Below are positions 22,865-32,428 of a stretch of 64,000 nucleotides of DNA, piece by piece. Location of the stretch: NCBI RefSeq assembly GCF_010389155.1, contig NC_057765.1, positions 5,642,001 through 5,706,000 of the forward strand. Reading direction: 5' to 3'. This stretch comes from Erigeron canadensis (Eukaryota > Streptophyta > Magnoliopsida > Asterales > Asteraceae). Positions within the stretch are counted from its first letter, which is position 1, and the number at the start of each line of letters is the position of its first letter. The notes beneath the pieces are model-generated. The model saw only the letters and a list, made by a program, of their open reading frames with translations, had not been told where the DNA came from and made no database searches. The translations under genes were made by a program, and so were the position numbers.

Positions 22865-23512
22865 TAATATATATATACATTTTAGGAGGCTCTCTTCTAT
22901 AGTAAATTTTGAGGTTTTTAAATTTGGTCACCACTTTTTGATTTTCTATATTTTCAACCAGAAAATTATAGTTTTTTTTTATGTTTGTCATTTTATTTTT
23001 AACTATTAAGGTTTGTAATTTTAACCAACAAGTTTTTGGGTTTTTCAACTTGGCCACCAATTTTATTTTTTATTTTACTTTTTATTCTTGATATAAAGTT
23101 TTAGGTTTCTCAGTTTTACCATCAAACTCTTAGAACTTTTCAACTTTGGCCACATTTTTTTCTTTTACTTTCTACTGTTTATAGTTAATCGTAGGTGTTT
23201 TTAACTTTTACCACCAAGTTTTTAGGTAATGCTAGATATATGTTTGCACGATGCGGTGACGATAGTGGTAGTGGTGGTGGTGCAGTGATGGTAGCAACGA
23301 CGACTGATGTAAGTTAATAATGTAAAGTTAATTGATGTTAAAGATTGATAATAGTGTAACTATTTAAGAGTAGATTTACACCTTTTAAATAGGCTTTTAC
23401 CCTACTTTTTCTTTTATGTGTTGTACCTTTTTAGATTTATGATATGCTTTTGTAATAAACCTACAACGTTTATATGAATCAACCACCTTATACACATTAC
23501 AAATTTTAAATA
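22865..23512. other. AT-rich spacer with a Helitron-like repeat
   Basis: About 22880-23215 repeats the words TTTTGGTCACCA/TTGGCCACCA/TTTACCACCAA, a degenerate tandem of roughly 80-100 bp. About 23227-23420 (GCACGATGCGGTGACGATAG...) is a copy of the Helitron-like family found in GLR-A intron 2. No gene is visible. Confidence 0.45.
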
Positions 23513-24379
23513 GAGTTAATTACTAAAATGGTACCTAACGTTTGCGCCATATTACTGGTTTCATACATTTCCTTTCGAAATTACGCTGATCATACCTAAC
23601 GTACGTATGCGAATCTCCACTCAGACCATACTGGAGGCTAACGCCATCACGTAGCCGTTAAAAACCCCTCCATGTGACTTGCACGTGAGGGGCAAATATG
23701 TAATATCGCGATTCTTAATTGCTTAAATGGTACCTAACGTTTGCACAATACTCTAGCACTATTAATTGTTGATTGAACAAGATTTATATTAGCACCATCA
23801 TCATTATCATCATCTTTAGCACATATCAAAAGTTTGGATCTTTAAAGTGCAAGAATATTCTTTTTTGCTCAAAAATTGGGTTTAGCACTTGGTAGAGGTT
23901 TTGGTAAGTAATTTCTAACTCAAAATCATCATTTAATGTTATTAATCTTGTTTTTGGTCAACCCTAAGTAGCTTTGAGATAAAAATGGATTCTTAGAGCC
24001 AAATTAGGGTTTCGGGTGGATTTGGGTATAAATTGGTCTTGGATTGTGAAATAAAAGAGTTTTTGATGATAGGTTTTGTCCAAAATGTGTTGATAACATG
24101 ATTGGTGACTTCCATATGGTCCCAAAATGGCCAAAACGATTTTTGGGTCGAATTAGGGTTTCTTAGGGTTTTGATTTGGGTCAAAAACGAATTTAGACAA
24201 GTTTTGATGTTATATATCGAGTTTGTGTTGTGGGTTATGTTCATTTATGCTTAGAAATGAGTTTGGAAGTGTCTCCTAATTGATTTTGAGGTCAAAATGA
24301 AGCTTGAATGCATGTTGGGTCGAATTTGGTGCAGGTTTTAACGGTCGTTAGTTTTGAGGACTGATTCTGACAATAGTTC

Positions 24380-24625
24380 AGAACCAAGATGAACAAATTA
24401 GAACCAAGATCCGTTAGTTTTTAATGACCGTTAGTTACAATCTAGAACCAAGATGAATTAATACTAAACAAGATGAACTAGTCACAACTAAGATGAATTA
24501 ATACTAAACAAGTTGAACTGATCATAACCAAACTGAACTAGTGACAACCAAGATGAACAAATCAGGACCAAGATTAACAAAATCAGAACCAAGATGAATA
24601 AAATCAGAACCAAGATGAACTAGTT
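24380..24625. repeat. Tandem GAACCAAGATGAAC-type repeat
   Basis: Words of the type AGAACCAAGATGAACAAATC recur about a dozen times with changes. It is part of the LTR-like interior of the 23513-25706 element. Confidence 0.7.
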
Positions 24626-24835
24626 AAAAACCATATGTAAAGTCTTGCCTTGGTCTAGGATGACTTGTAACGTAACGTAAGCTATAATGTGATGATTTAA
24701 TGTTGATATAATAGGTTTGTGACTGTTGTGCTCCCCACTTACCCGCTTAATCACCTTCTACAAACGCTCAAGGCCAAGGTGAGTTCGTAGCCCCTTTTTC
24801 TTTATGTGATTTTGGGGTGAAAAGTGTACAACGTG

Positions 24836-25060
24836 TTTTCTTGGTTTGTTGATCGTTATGTGTTCGTTTGCTTTGTGAATCAAAGTTGTATGATTGTTTG
24901 GCTAGTTTATCAAGGTTATGTTTTTCGTTTGCTTTGTGAATCAAGGTTGTATGATTGTTTGGCTATGTTATCAAGGTTATGTGTTCGTTTTCTTTGTAAA
25001 TCAAGGTTGTATGATTGTTTGGCTATGTTGTTAAGGTTATGTGTTCAATTGAATTGTAAA
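24836..25060. repeat. Tandem repeat of about 60 bp, four copies
   Basis: The unit contains TTATGTGTTCGTTTGCTTTG, then AATCAAGGTTGTATGATTGT and TTGGCTATGTTATCAAGG. It keeps an open frame by virtue of a period divisible by three. It looks LTR-derived. Confidence 0.75.
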
Positions 25061-26215
25061 TCAAGATTGTATGGTTGTTATGCGTTCGTATTAAAGTTAT
25101 GGGGATCGTTTACCGGTCCAAATCAAGGTTTCATGATCATTTAATGATCTAATTATGTTCGTATCAAGGTTAAACGGATGTTATCCCGACACTTGTTTCT
25201 TATAGTCAAAACTTACGAACTCACCAACTTTATGTTGACGCATTTTAGTACACCTTTCAGGTAATCAAGTGAATCAAAGAAGTGATGGATGATTGCATTG
25301 CATGTGATAGGATTGAGCTTGGACTTTTGTGGATCCGTAATTCATTGCACCTGTTTATGGGTTCTGCCTAGGATCGTTAACCATCATTTGATCTATTTTT
25401 GTAAACTATTGTTGGTGTTGTGCTTCTTATGCATTATTTGATCCGAGATTTGTATTTGTACTTGAATTATGTATGGATTGTTCTAATCCTTGAATGCATT
25501 TAGTTTGACTCTACTTAATTTTCATGTCACGTTGAGCTTTTCTATTAATGCCCCATGTTTCCGTCTTGTTGGGGTGTTACAGTTGGCCTCCAGTATGGTC
25601 CGAGTGGAGATTTGCATATGTTGGGTATGATCAGCGTAATTTTGAAAAGAAAGGTGTGAAACCAGTAATATGGCGCAAACGTTAGGTACCATTTCAGTAA
25701 TTAACTATTTTAAATATCATTAGATTTTATGGGGCAACGCCCGAATATATAATAACTAGTGAAAAACAAAGTATGACCAAAAAATATAACGATGGGGATG
25801 TTTCTAGATAAAGTTATCAAAAGATCCGGTTTGAAACCCTACGACATCTTTAAAACTATAGATAATATAATAATAATAATAATACTCAACTATTCAAGTA
25901 TCAATCAACAAAGCTATTTTTTTCAACAATTATTAATCAATAAAGTATAAAATATATGTTTTCCCAAATTAATAACCATCTAATTGAAATAAAAAAATAT
26001 ATTTTGTTAAATATTTAAATCGAATCAAAATAGAAACAATAAAATGGACGTGTAAACAAACAGTATATAGTGTGTTGAAAAGCTAAAAAGTTATAAAACA
26101 TGTCAGGTAACCAAAAGGTAATGCAATAATTTTGTAATGGTCTGTATAATATTATTTATTTAATTTGATATTGTATTTAGTCTTAATGGTTTTCCAATAA
26201 AGACTAAAGAGTATA

Positions 26216-26620
26216 TCTAAACTACATTATAAAAGTTATATCATCTTGTTGAAATGCTAAAACAAAAAGGTTTAGAAATGACTAATGTAACCTTAATGAA
26301 ACCCTCTAGTTTTACTACTTTTAAGAAATTACCTATTTGCCCTTAATAAAAGTTATATCATCTTGTTGAAATGCTAAAACAAAAAGGTTTAGAAATGACT
26401 AATGTAACCTTAATGAAACCCTCTAGTTTTACTACTTTTAAGAAATTACCTATTTGCCCTTAATAAACTAACTTTACTTCTTAAATTCTTACTTTCTAAA
26501 ATATTTTTTGCTACCACCTTTCAACGTCGCCAACACTGTCGCCGCCATCACTACCAGTATCCGCAACCATCAAACCGTCGTTGCTGCCACTGTCACTGCT
26601 TTGTGGTGGTACCGTGCTAG
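26216..26620 (+). mobile_element. Helitron with internal tandem duplication
   Basis: The start is A/TCTAAACTACATTATAAAAG (TC at 26216-26217) and the end is GTGCTAG/T (CTAG 26617-26620), fitting insertion between A and T. Inside, a 117-bp unit is present twice in tandem, nearly identical (26231-26347 and 26348-26464). The GTGG/CGCC-rich 3' part is the inverted form of the family at 41718-41986. Confidence 0.72.
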
Positions 26621-26969
26621 TATATGTATAAGAGAATGATTAATGTGTTTAATATGTATACCTAAAGATAGACCTAAAAGAAAGATAAACTTATGTGACA
26701 AGATCAATGATAGAAATGATGAAAGAAAACTAGTAGAAAATATGTGTTTATGTAATGTATTGGGTAGGTCTACTTTTTGACATATGAAATTATAAATTTA
26801 ATGCATATACCCAAGTTTAGGTATGGAACCCCTCACGTAACAATATTTTAATATTTGTTGTATAATTAATAAATCACATGCCCCCCATGTTTATGGTTTA
26901 AAAAAAATGTATGTGAAGGGTTCCATACCTAGCTAAGCTTGGGTATGAGACAATCTTATACTATCTTCT

Positions 26970-28160
26970 ATTACTCTTTTGATACAAACTTTTGATATAA
27001 ACTTTTGAATTTTAACGGATGGTACCTAAAGTAAAGGACACGGATGGTACATAAAGTATACCACAAATTACTCTTTTAATACAAACTTTTGAATTTTCAC
27101 TCAGACCATACCTAAACTTGTAATTTTCAATAGTGATCATACCTAAAGTGTCACTTTTTCACTCGGGTTATACCTATCAATAACGGCCATCTATTTGGCC
27201 GTTAAGTCAAGCCACGTGTCGTGCACGTGAGGTATCAAACACGTAATTTTATGTATACTTCAAGTATATCCAAGTAATTAACCTTAAAAATAATTATTAA
27301 GAATTTTAAAGTTTTATTTATATTAATTTATTAACTTGGGTAGATTTGACATTTCGTATGAAAAAATTATTTATATATTTTTATATTTTTGTACTACTTT
27401 TTGAATAAATTTTCATTAAATATATACAAATAAGTTGTAGAAATGAAAAAACAAAAAAATAAAACATTCTCATTATTCTTGCTCTTGTTTCATCAATTTA
27501 ATAAATAATAATAATAATTATAATAATAATAGTAATAATAACAATATATTACTATATTGATGAAACAAGAGTGATAATAATAAGGATGTTTTCATTTTAT
27601 TTATTTTTTTCTTTTATTTTTACAACTTATTTGTATGTATTTAATGACAATTTATTCATAAAATAATACACAAATATAAAAAAGATATATAATTTTCCTA
27701 TACGAAATGTCATATCATACCCAACTTGATAATTTTTTTATTTATGTTTTTTTGAGTGGCGGGTCAGAAGGTCGTTCCATCGAGCTGAGCAGTGACATCC
27801 AAATGGGCAGTGTGCTCAGGGTTCGAGGCGCCTTACACCGCTGGTACCCCCAAAGGGAGCCCATTTTACGTTAAAGACTTTATAATTTTTAGTGGTTAGT
27901 TTTAAAATAAATTACACCAATGATACCTGACATATAAATAAAATTACGTGTTTGATACCTCACGTGCAAGGCATGTTGCTTGACTTAACGACCAAATAGA
28001 CGGTTGTTAATTATAGATATGATCTGAGTGGAAAAGTGGAACCTTGGTATAATCAGTGTGGAAAAGCACAAGTTTAGGTATAGTCTGAGTGAAAATTCAA
28101 AAGTTCGTATCAAAAGAGTAATTTGAGGTATACTTTATGTAGTTATGTAATTTACTCTAT
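26970..28160. mobile_element. Foldback Mutator-type element (almost complete palindrome)
   Basis: The left arm from about 27047 (TACATAAAGTATACCACAAA..., TTTTCACTCAGACCATACCT..., TTGGCCGTTAAGTCAAGC..., ATCAAACACGTAATTTTAT) is repeated inverted up to about 28145. The palindrome continues inwards (TTGACATTTCGTATG against CATACGAAATGTCA...) to a TAATAATA centre near 27520. An insertion at about 27752-27872 interrupts the right arm. The TIR words (CACTCAGACCATAC) are shared with the 23513-25706 element. Exact ends are not fixed. Confidence 0.75.
27752..27872 (+). other. SINE-like insertion in the foldback arm
   Basis: A GC-rich patch of about 120 bp breaks the palindrome. It holds GAGCTGAGCAGTGACATCC and, about 40 bp on, AGGGTTCGAGGCGCC, which resemble the A and B boxes of a tRNA-derived SINE. 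A poly-T/A tail is not clear. Confidence 0.35.
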
Positions 28161-28181
28161 AAGATATGTGATAGGTCCTTA

Positions 28182-30169
28182 GAGGCTCCCTAATGGACAC
28201 CACAAATCCACCTAAGACTAGTCCCTATCAGCGCCACATCAGCAAAAAACACTCCAAGGACTAATCCCCTCAAAATGCACCCAATGGACTCATCCACCAA
28301 AGACTAGTCTTGGACCCACCAATTATTTAATTCTACCCATTTATCCAAACTTTACACTTTTAACCCTCTAAACTATTAATAAAATACATTTTTAGTCCAT
28401 TAACACAAATTATTAACAAAACACACAAGTTCATTAGAAATAAAAATACAAATACATTTAGAACATAAAAAAAAAACAAATTACAATAAAATAAAGCAAA
28501 CAACCTAAAAATGAAAAAAAAACACAACAACATTTTTATTTTTTTAAATTAAACCTAAACTAATTGGGACCGAAAAGGAAGTCTTTGTACTCCGCCATGA
28601 GTTTCTTTTTGGCTTCCTTGATATAATTCTTCTCCTCATCATCACATTCTGTTTTGTCCATGAAAGAAAGAGCAGTATACATGGTGCGCTTCCTTTTTTC
28701 CTCACGAATGACAGCCAAAGACATTTGTTGTTCATCCAACACCGCCTCCTTTTTACACCCAAGTCGGTCGAGTCGGGCGGCTAGGTCGGAAGCTGAAGAA
28801 CGAGCAGACCCCGCATCGGAAGAAGCAGATGTTCGTGATGCCTTTGACTTAGTAGGGGGGCGCGTATAAGTATCCTGGCCGAAGAAGTCATTATCACCAA
28901 GGTCCACCGGCGCGAATTGGGTCCCCTCCTCCTCCTCATCTTCACTATCAACAACATTAAGAACATTTTTCCTATTATGCAAGCTTCGGCCCAGAACATC
29001 ATGACCGGATGGAGCGAAGAACTTTGGCTTATCTTTCACAAGCAACCAACAATCGTACATGGTAAACTGAGTTTTGGTTTGAGTAAAGTACTCTGATCGC
29101 GCTTCCTCCATTACTTGGGCATCGTTCTCACCACTGCATCGATGACCATCATAGCCTTTCCAGATTGCGTTGAACTTTGACACATTTGTTCTGATCTTTC
29201 TCCACTTGCCACTTATCTGATTGTGGTTTCTTGTGTTGTTGGGGAATCTTGCATTGTACTTATCTATGATTTTCCCCCAAAAAGAATCAACAGATTGGTC
29301 TTTGTCGACGTATGGATCTTCTGTAGCATCGATCCAACACTCAGTGAGAACTTTTATCTCAAGCTCGGTCCAATTTGACGAGTTTGCTGCAGGTTCTTTT
29401 GGTTGTTTGCTTTTCTTGGTGTGTTTGGACATGCTTTTGACCCGACCCTTTTTTAGTTGTGCTTCAGAAATGGATTGGGGGGTGGGAACAGATTCCGGCA
29501 TGGGAGCAGATTCGTGTGTGGGGGTGGGGTTACATGGTGGTGTGGGAAACGAGTGTTGATCGGGTTGTTGAAATTGTGTAGCTGACGACGACCCCCCATG
29601 GTAGAAATTAGGGGGTTGTGCAGCGGCAAGTGAAGCATAATAAGCTGCCATGAATTGAGCATAACGGGGGTCATTTGGTGGGGGGATGAAGGGTGTTTGT
29701 GGTGGCTGGTTAGAGTACGATTGATTAAAATCGTTCTCGGCGTTGCTCCAGAAGTCGTTTTCTTTTTGGTAGTTGAAGTTTGACATGATTTTCTGCTTAA
29801 AATGGTTTTATATGTGTGACTATATCTAAATAATGCAAGTGTGGTGTGTTCTAGTGCTTATGGAGGTGTACATATAGGCTTTTTCAAAAACTAGTCGTTA
29901 AAGGACTAAAAGTGTAAAGTTTTTGAACTGCAGGTGGTCAAAGAAAACGCTACAGGGACCTGTTTTGCCAACTTTTGAAAGTTCAAATTTTTTGTCTTCT
30001 TCCTTAATTTAGCCGTTGCATTAAAAAAAAAAAAGGATTAAACAAGCCGTTGCATTCGTCCCTGCAGGAACGAAACACCCGGATTAGTCCCCCGAACAAA
30101 CCAGGGACAAGTCCCACCGTCGTCCAAGGATGTCGAACGAGCGAAAGAACGAGTCCATCAGGGAGCCTC
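28182..30169 (-). mobile_element. PIF/Harbinger element carrying ORF1 only
   Basis: The ends GAGGCTCCCTAATGGAC and GTCCATCAGGGAGCCTC are inverted, flanked by TTA on both sides (28179-28181 and 30170-30172), the Harbinger target. The 1988-bp element has one long ORF (28560-29786, minus) and no transposase. It is related to the element at 5453-6785, which keeps transposase pieces. Confidence 0.92.
28560..29786 (-). CDS. PIF/Harbinger ORF1 (Myb/SANT-like protein), intact
   Basis: 408 aa, single exon. The N-terminal 90 residues are Asn/Gln/Pro/Tyr-rich. At about residues 136-215 lies a trihelix/Myb-SANT-like domain (NWTELEIKVLTECWIDATED, SFWGKIIDKYNARFP, ISGKWRKIRTNV), and at about 255-400 the C-terminal part often labelled NAM-associated (GHDVLGRSLHN..., a DSEDEEEEG acidic patch, a Ser/Ala stretch and a charged helix ending KDFLFGPN). 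In autonomous Harbinger elements ORF1 acts with the transposase, helping its nuclear import and DNA binding. Such ORFs are often misnamed glutathione S-transferase T3-like in plant annotations. The start is the first ATG, preceded by an AT-rich leader within the element. An open frame of this length suggests recent activity or selection. Confidence 0.85.
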   Translation of the reverse strand: MSNFNYQKENDFWSNAENDFNQSYSNQPPQTPFIPPPNDPRYAQFMAAYYASLAAAQPPNFYHGGSSSATQFQQPDQHSFPTPPCNPTPTHESAPMPESVPTPQSISEAQLKKGRVKSMSKHTKKSKQPKEPAANSSNWTELEIKVLTECWIDATEDPYVDKDQSVDSFWGKIIDKYNARFPNNTRNHNQISGKWRKIRTNVSKFNAIWKGYDGHRCSGENDAQVMEEARSEYFTQTKTQFTMYDCWLLVKDKPKFFAPSGHDVLGRSLHNRKNVLNVVDSEDEEEEGTQFAPVDLGDNDFFGQDTYTRPPTKSKASRTSASSDAGSARSSASDLAARLDRLGCKKEAVLDEQQMSLAVIREEKRKRTMYTALSFMDKTECDDEEKNYIKEAKKKLMAEYKDFLFGPN

Positions 30170-30204
30170 TTAAGATGATTTGGCTTTTTTGTAAAGTTTG
30201 CCAA

Positions 30205-32190
30205 TAAAAAGATTATTAAAATAAGAATAACCGTATCTAGAATCTAGATATATTCCTTGACTTTCGAACAAATCAAGAATAGATATCAAACTTGTCAATC
30301 AAAATATTATGCTTCGTCATTCAATAATTGATATATTTCTATAATTTGTATATAATGCCGGCCAATCCAAACAAACTGATAAGGACAGACGTGGTAAGTC
30401 GTTCAAAACTTTGACACACAAGTAAATACCTAACGTCCTAACTGTTTCACGTAATAAGGACAGACGTGGTAAGTCGTTCAAATATTAATTAACAAAGACT
30501 TTCAAAGTAAATAATGTAACGTTTCAGTACCTCATCCAAATTAAAAATTTTAACCAGTACATCTATACCTACTTATAAAAATTATAGCCCTTTTAATTTT
30601 AAAAATGTTTAAGTTACATTAGACGATATGACAGAAATACCCCTCTTTTTATTTTAATTACCCTTTTTTATCCACTAATTTAAATATTTAATTATCACCA
30701 TCAATATACCTAAAATACCTTTAATGAAATAAATTATACCACCAATCTTTAAATTTTTAAAATAACTACACTAAACATAATTATATCAATTAAATTTACA
30801 TGAACAACCTATACTACTCGTCGTTACTATCACCAGTCGTCACCACCCATTACCACCGCATTGTCGTCGTCACCGTCGCATTGCGCGGACACCATACTGT
30901 TAACATCATTTTTGTTAGATAATGTTAGTCTCACAAACTATAAAATTCATGAGGGCTTTTTGGCATGTGTAAAAATTGATGTAAATGAGTTTGTGAGAGC
31001 AACATAATCTAACATAAATAATGTTAACATCATATAATATTTTCCCTATATATTATACTCATATTAAAGATAAAAGATGAACAATCATTAAGAATAATTT
31101 AGCTTTTGTAGACTGATTATAGATATTTAAGCAATATATCTATATTCTTTTGGAATGAAATCCTTTTTTTTTTTTTTACCAATTTATAGTGAATTAGTGA
31201 AATGAAGTGCGTGTGAGAGGTTCTAGAGCAGAAATATACATATTTAGTCAATTTATAGTTTTTTTTTTTTTATGTTGATTATTAGTTTAATTTAATGTGT
31301 AACGGAGAGATGTACGCTCTGTGTTAATTTATCTATATTGTTTTTTTTTTTGCATATAAACATGGTATCCAGCTTACCAAAATTTTTTGAAAATAGTGTG
31401 TAATTTTTTTATTTATTTTTTTTGGAAACATTTTCAGCATCAACAATTAAAACAACTAAAATAAATCTAGATTTAAAACAACATTAATGCAAATTTTCCA
31501 TGATGACAAAGCCACGATTGGGTTTGATTACTTGTGATGCACTTGTATCAAATTGACCCTTTCTTTTTCAACATGGGCCGATCCTGCCACCAATCCTTGG
31601 GCCACATCTTGGACTGAGATATCTGGGCTGCCAGTGCAAGTACTTCTAACAAATATAATGTTTCCCTTTCAAACAATTTAATCATACTTCCTTATTTGAC
31701 TTTTCTATCTCGTCTTCCAAGCTTCATGTCATTTCCAAAACTAGGGTTATTAATCGTTATTCTTGAACTACAATTGCAAATCTAGCGTGCGTACATGTGA
31801 AAAAATGATGATAATCCATAGCCTTCATGTAAAAGAATTTACTAAAATTCAAAAACTTTTTAGTTAATTAGCTAAAGCTAGCGAAACCAAGTTATTAATC
31901 TTGATTTATGTTTTAACCAATATATAGTTTTATAATTGCACCTTTCACTATAGCTTAGTAAATCAACAAACAGAAAAAAAAAAAAAAAGGAAAATAGGTG
32001 CGTACTTAAATTGTATCCCTTTGAAGTACATTGTATTTCTGGGAAAAAGATTTATATGTGCCAACATTTATACAAGTATAGAAAGTTTAATTTCACCATG
32101 AGACTTTTTAGGACATGTACGACCAAATATTAGGTGTGTTGTCACAAAATAAATACTCGTTGAATGTTCTTGTATTATGAGTATACTTCT
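30205..32190. repeat. Segmental duplication, copy 1
   Basis: 30205-31140 is homologous to 41360-42010 (for example CAAGCAAAATATTATGCTTCGTC, GGCC.A.CCAA.TCAAACAAAC, TAATTTAG.TTTGTAGACT). 31250-32190 is homologous to 52490-53330 (ATGCAAATTTTCCATGATGA, CATCTTGGACTGAGATATCT, GGGCTGCCAGTGC). The order is the same, so the second copy was split by later insertions. No gene is visible in either copy. Confidence 0.85.
30562..30900 (+). mobile_element. Short Helitron-like repeat
   Basis: It begins A/TCTATACCTACTTATAAAAA and ends near the hairpin words CGTCGCATTGCGCGGACACC. The duplicated partner at 41600-41670 lacks it, so it inserted in this copy after the duplication or was lost from the other. The 3' CTRR is not standard (CTGT). 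Confidence 0.6.
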
Positions 32191-32428
32191 AATCAAACAC
32201 ATAAAACATCGCCACACAGGAATGGAACATAACCATTAGCATCTATACATTTTATAGCAGTCACTAATTTAGTTATGAATGCTAATCGGATAACAACGAG
32301 GGTATTTATACTGATATATACAAGTTATATTGAACCTTCTATGAACCCTTGTAATCAACACACAATACATTTTATAGAAGTGTTTAATCTTTGTATTCCA
32401 TAAAGTCAACTGTTTATGCGCATGCTAA
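32191..32428. other. 3' flank of GLR-D
   Basis: It is homologous to 11740-12000 downstream of pseudogene B. It probably holds the 3' untranslated region of GLR-D; no clear polyadenylation signal was chosen among several AATAAA-like words. Confidence 0.4.

Larger units (their letters stand above)
23513..25706. mobile_element. Mutator-type TIR element filled with LTR-derived sequence
   Basis: The left arm (23513-23643: AGTTAATTACTAAAATGGTACC..., ending CCATACTGGAGGCTAAC) returns inverted at 25580-25706. The flanks carry ATTTTAAATA (23503-23512, 25707-25716), a 9-10 bp duplication. The right arm directly adjoins GGGGTGTTACA (about 25570-25580), the end of a Ty3 LTR. The interior (about 23860-25580) resembles the reverse complement of the solo LTR at 36979-39492. 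So either an LTR entered the element or the element captured an LTR. An open frame at 24824-25144 is a tandem repeat, not a gene. Confidence 0.8.

Noticed and set aside
24824..25144. 106-codon plus-strand ORF with repeated Cys/Leu-rich units
   Set aside because: It is a four-fold tandem DNA repeat with period divisible by three inside an LTR-derived region; no domain, no start context.
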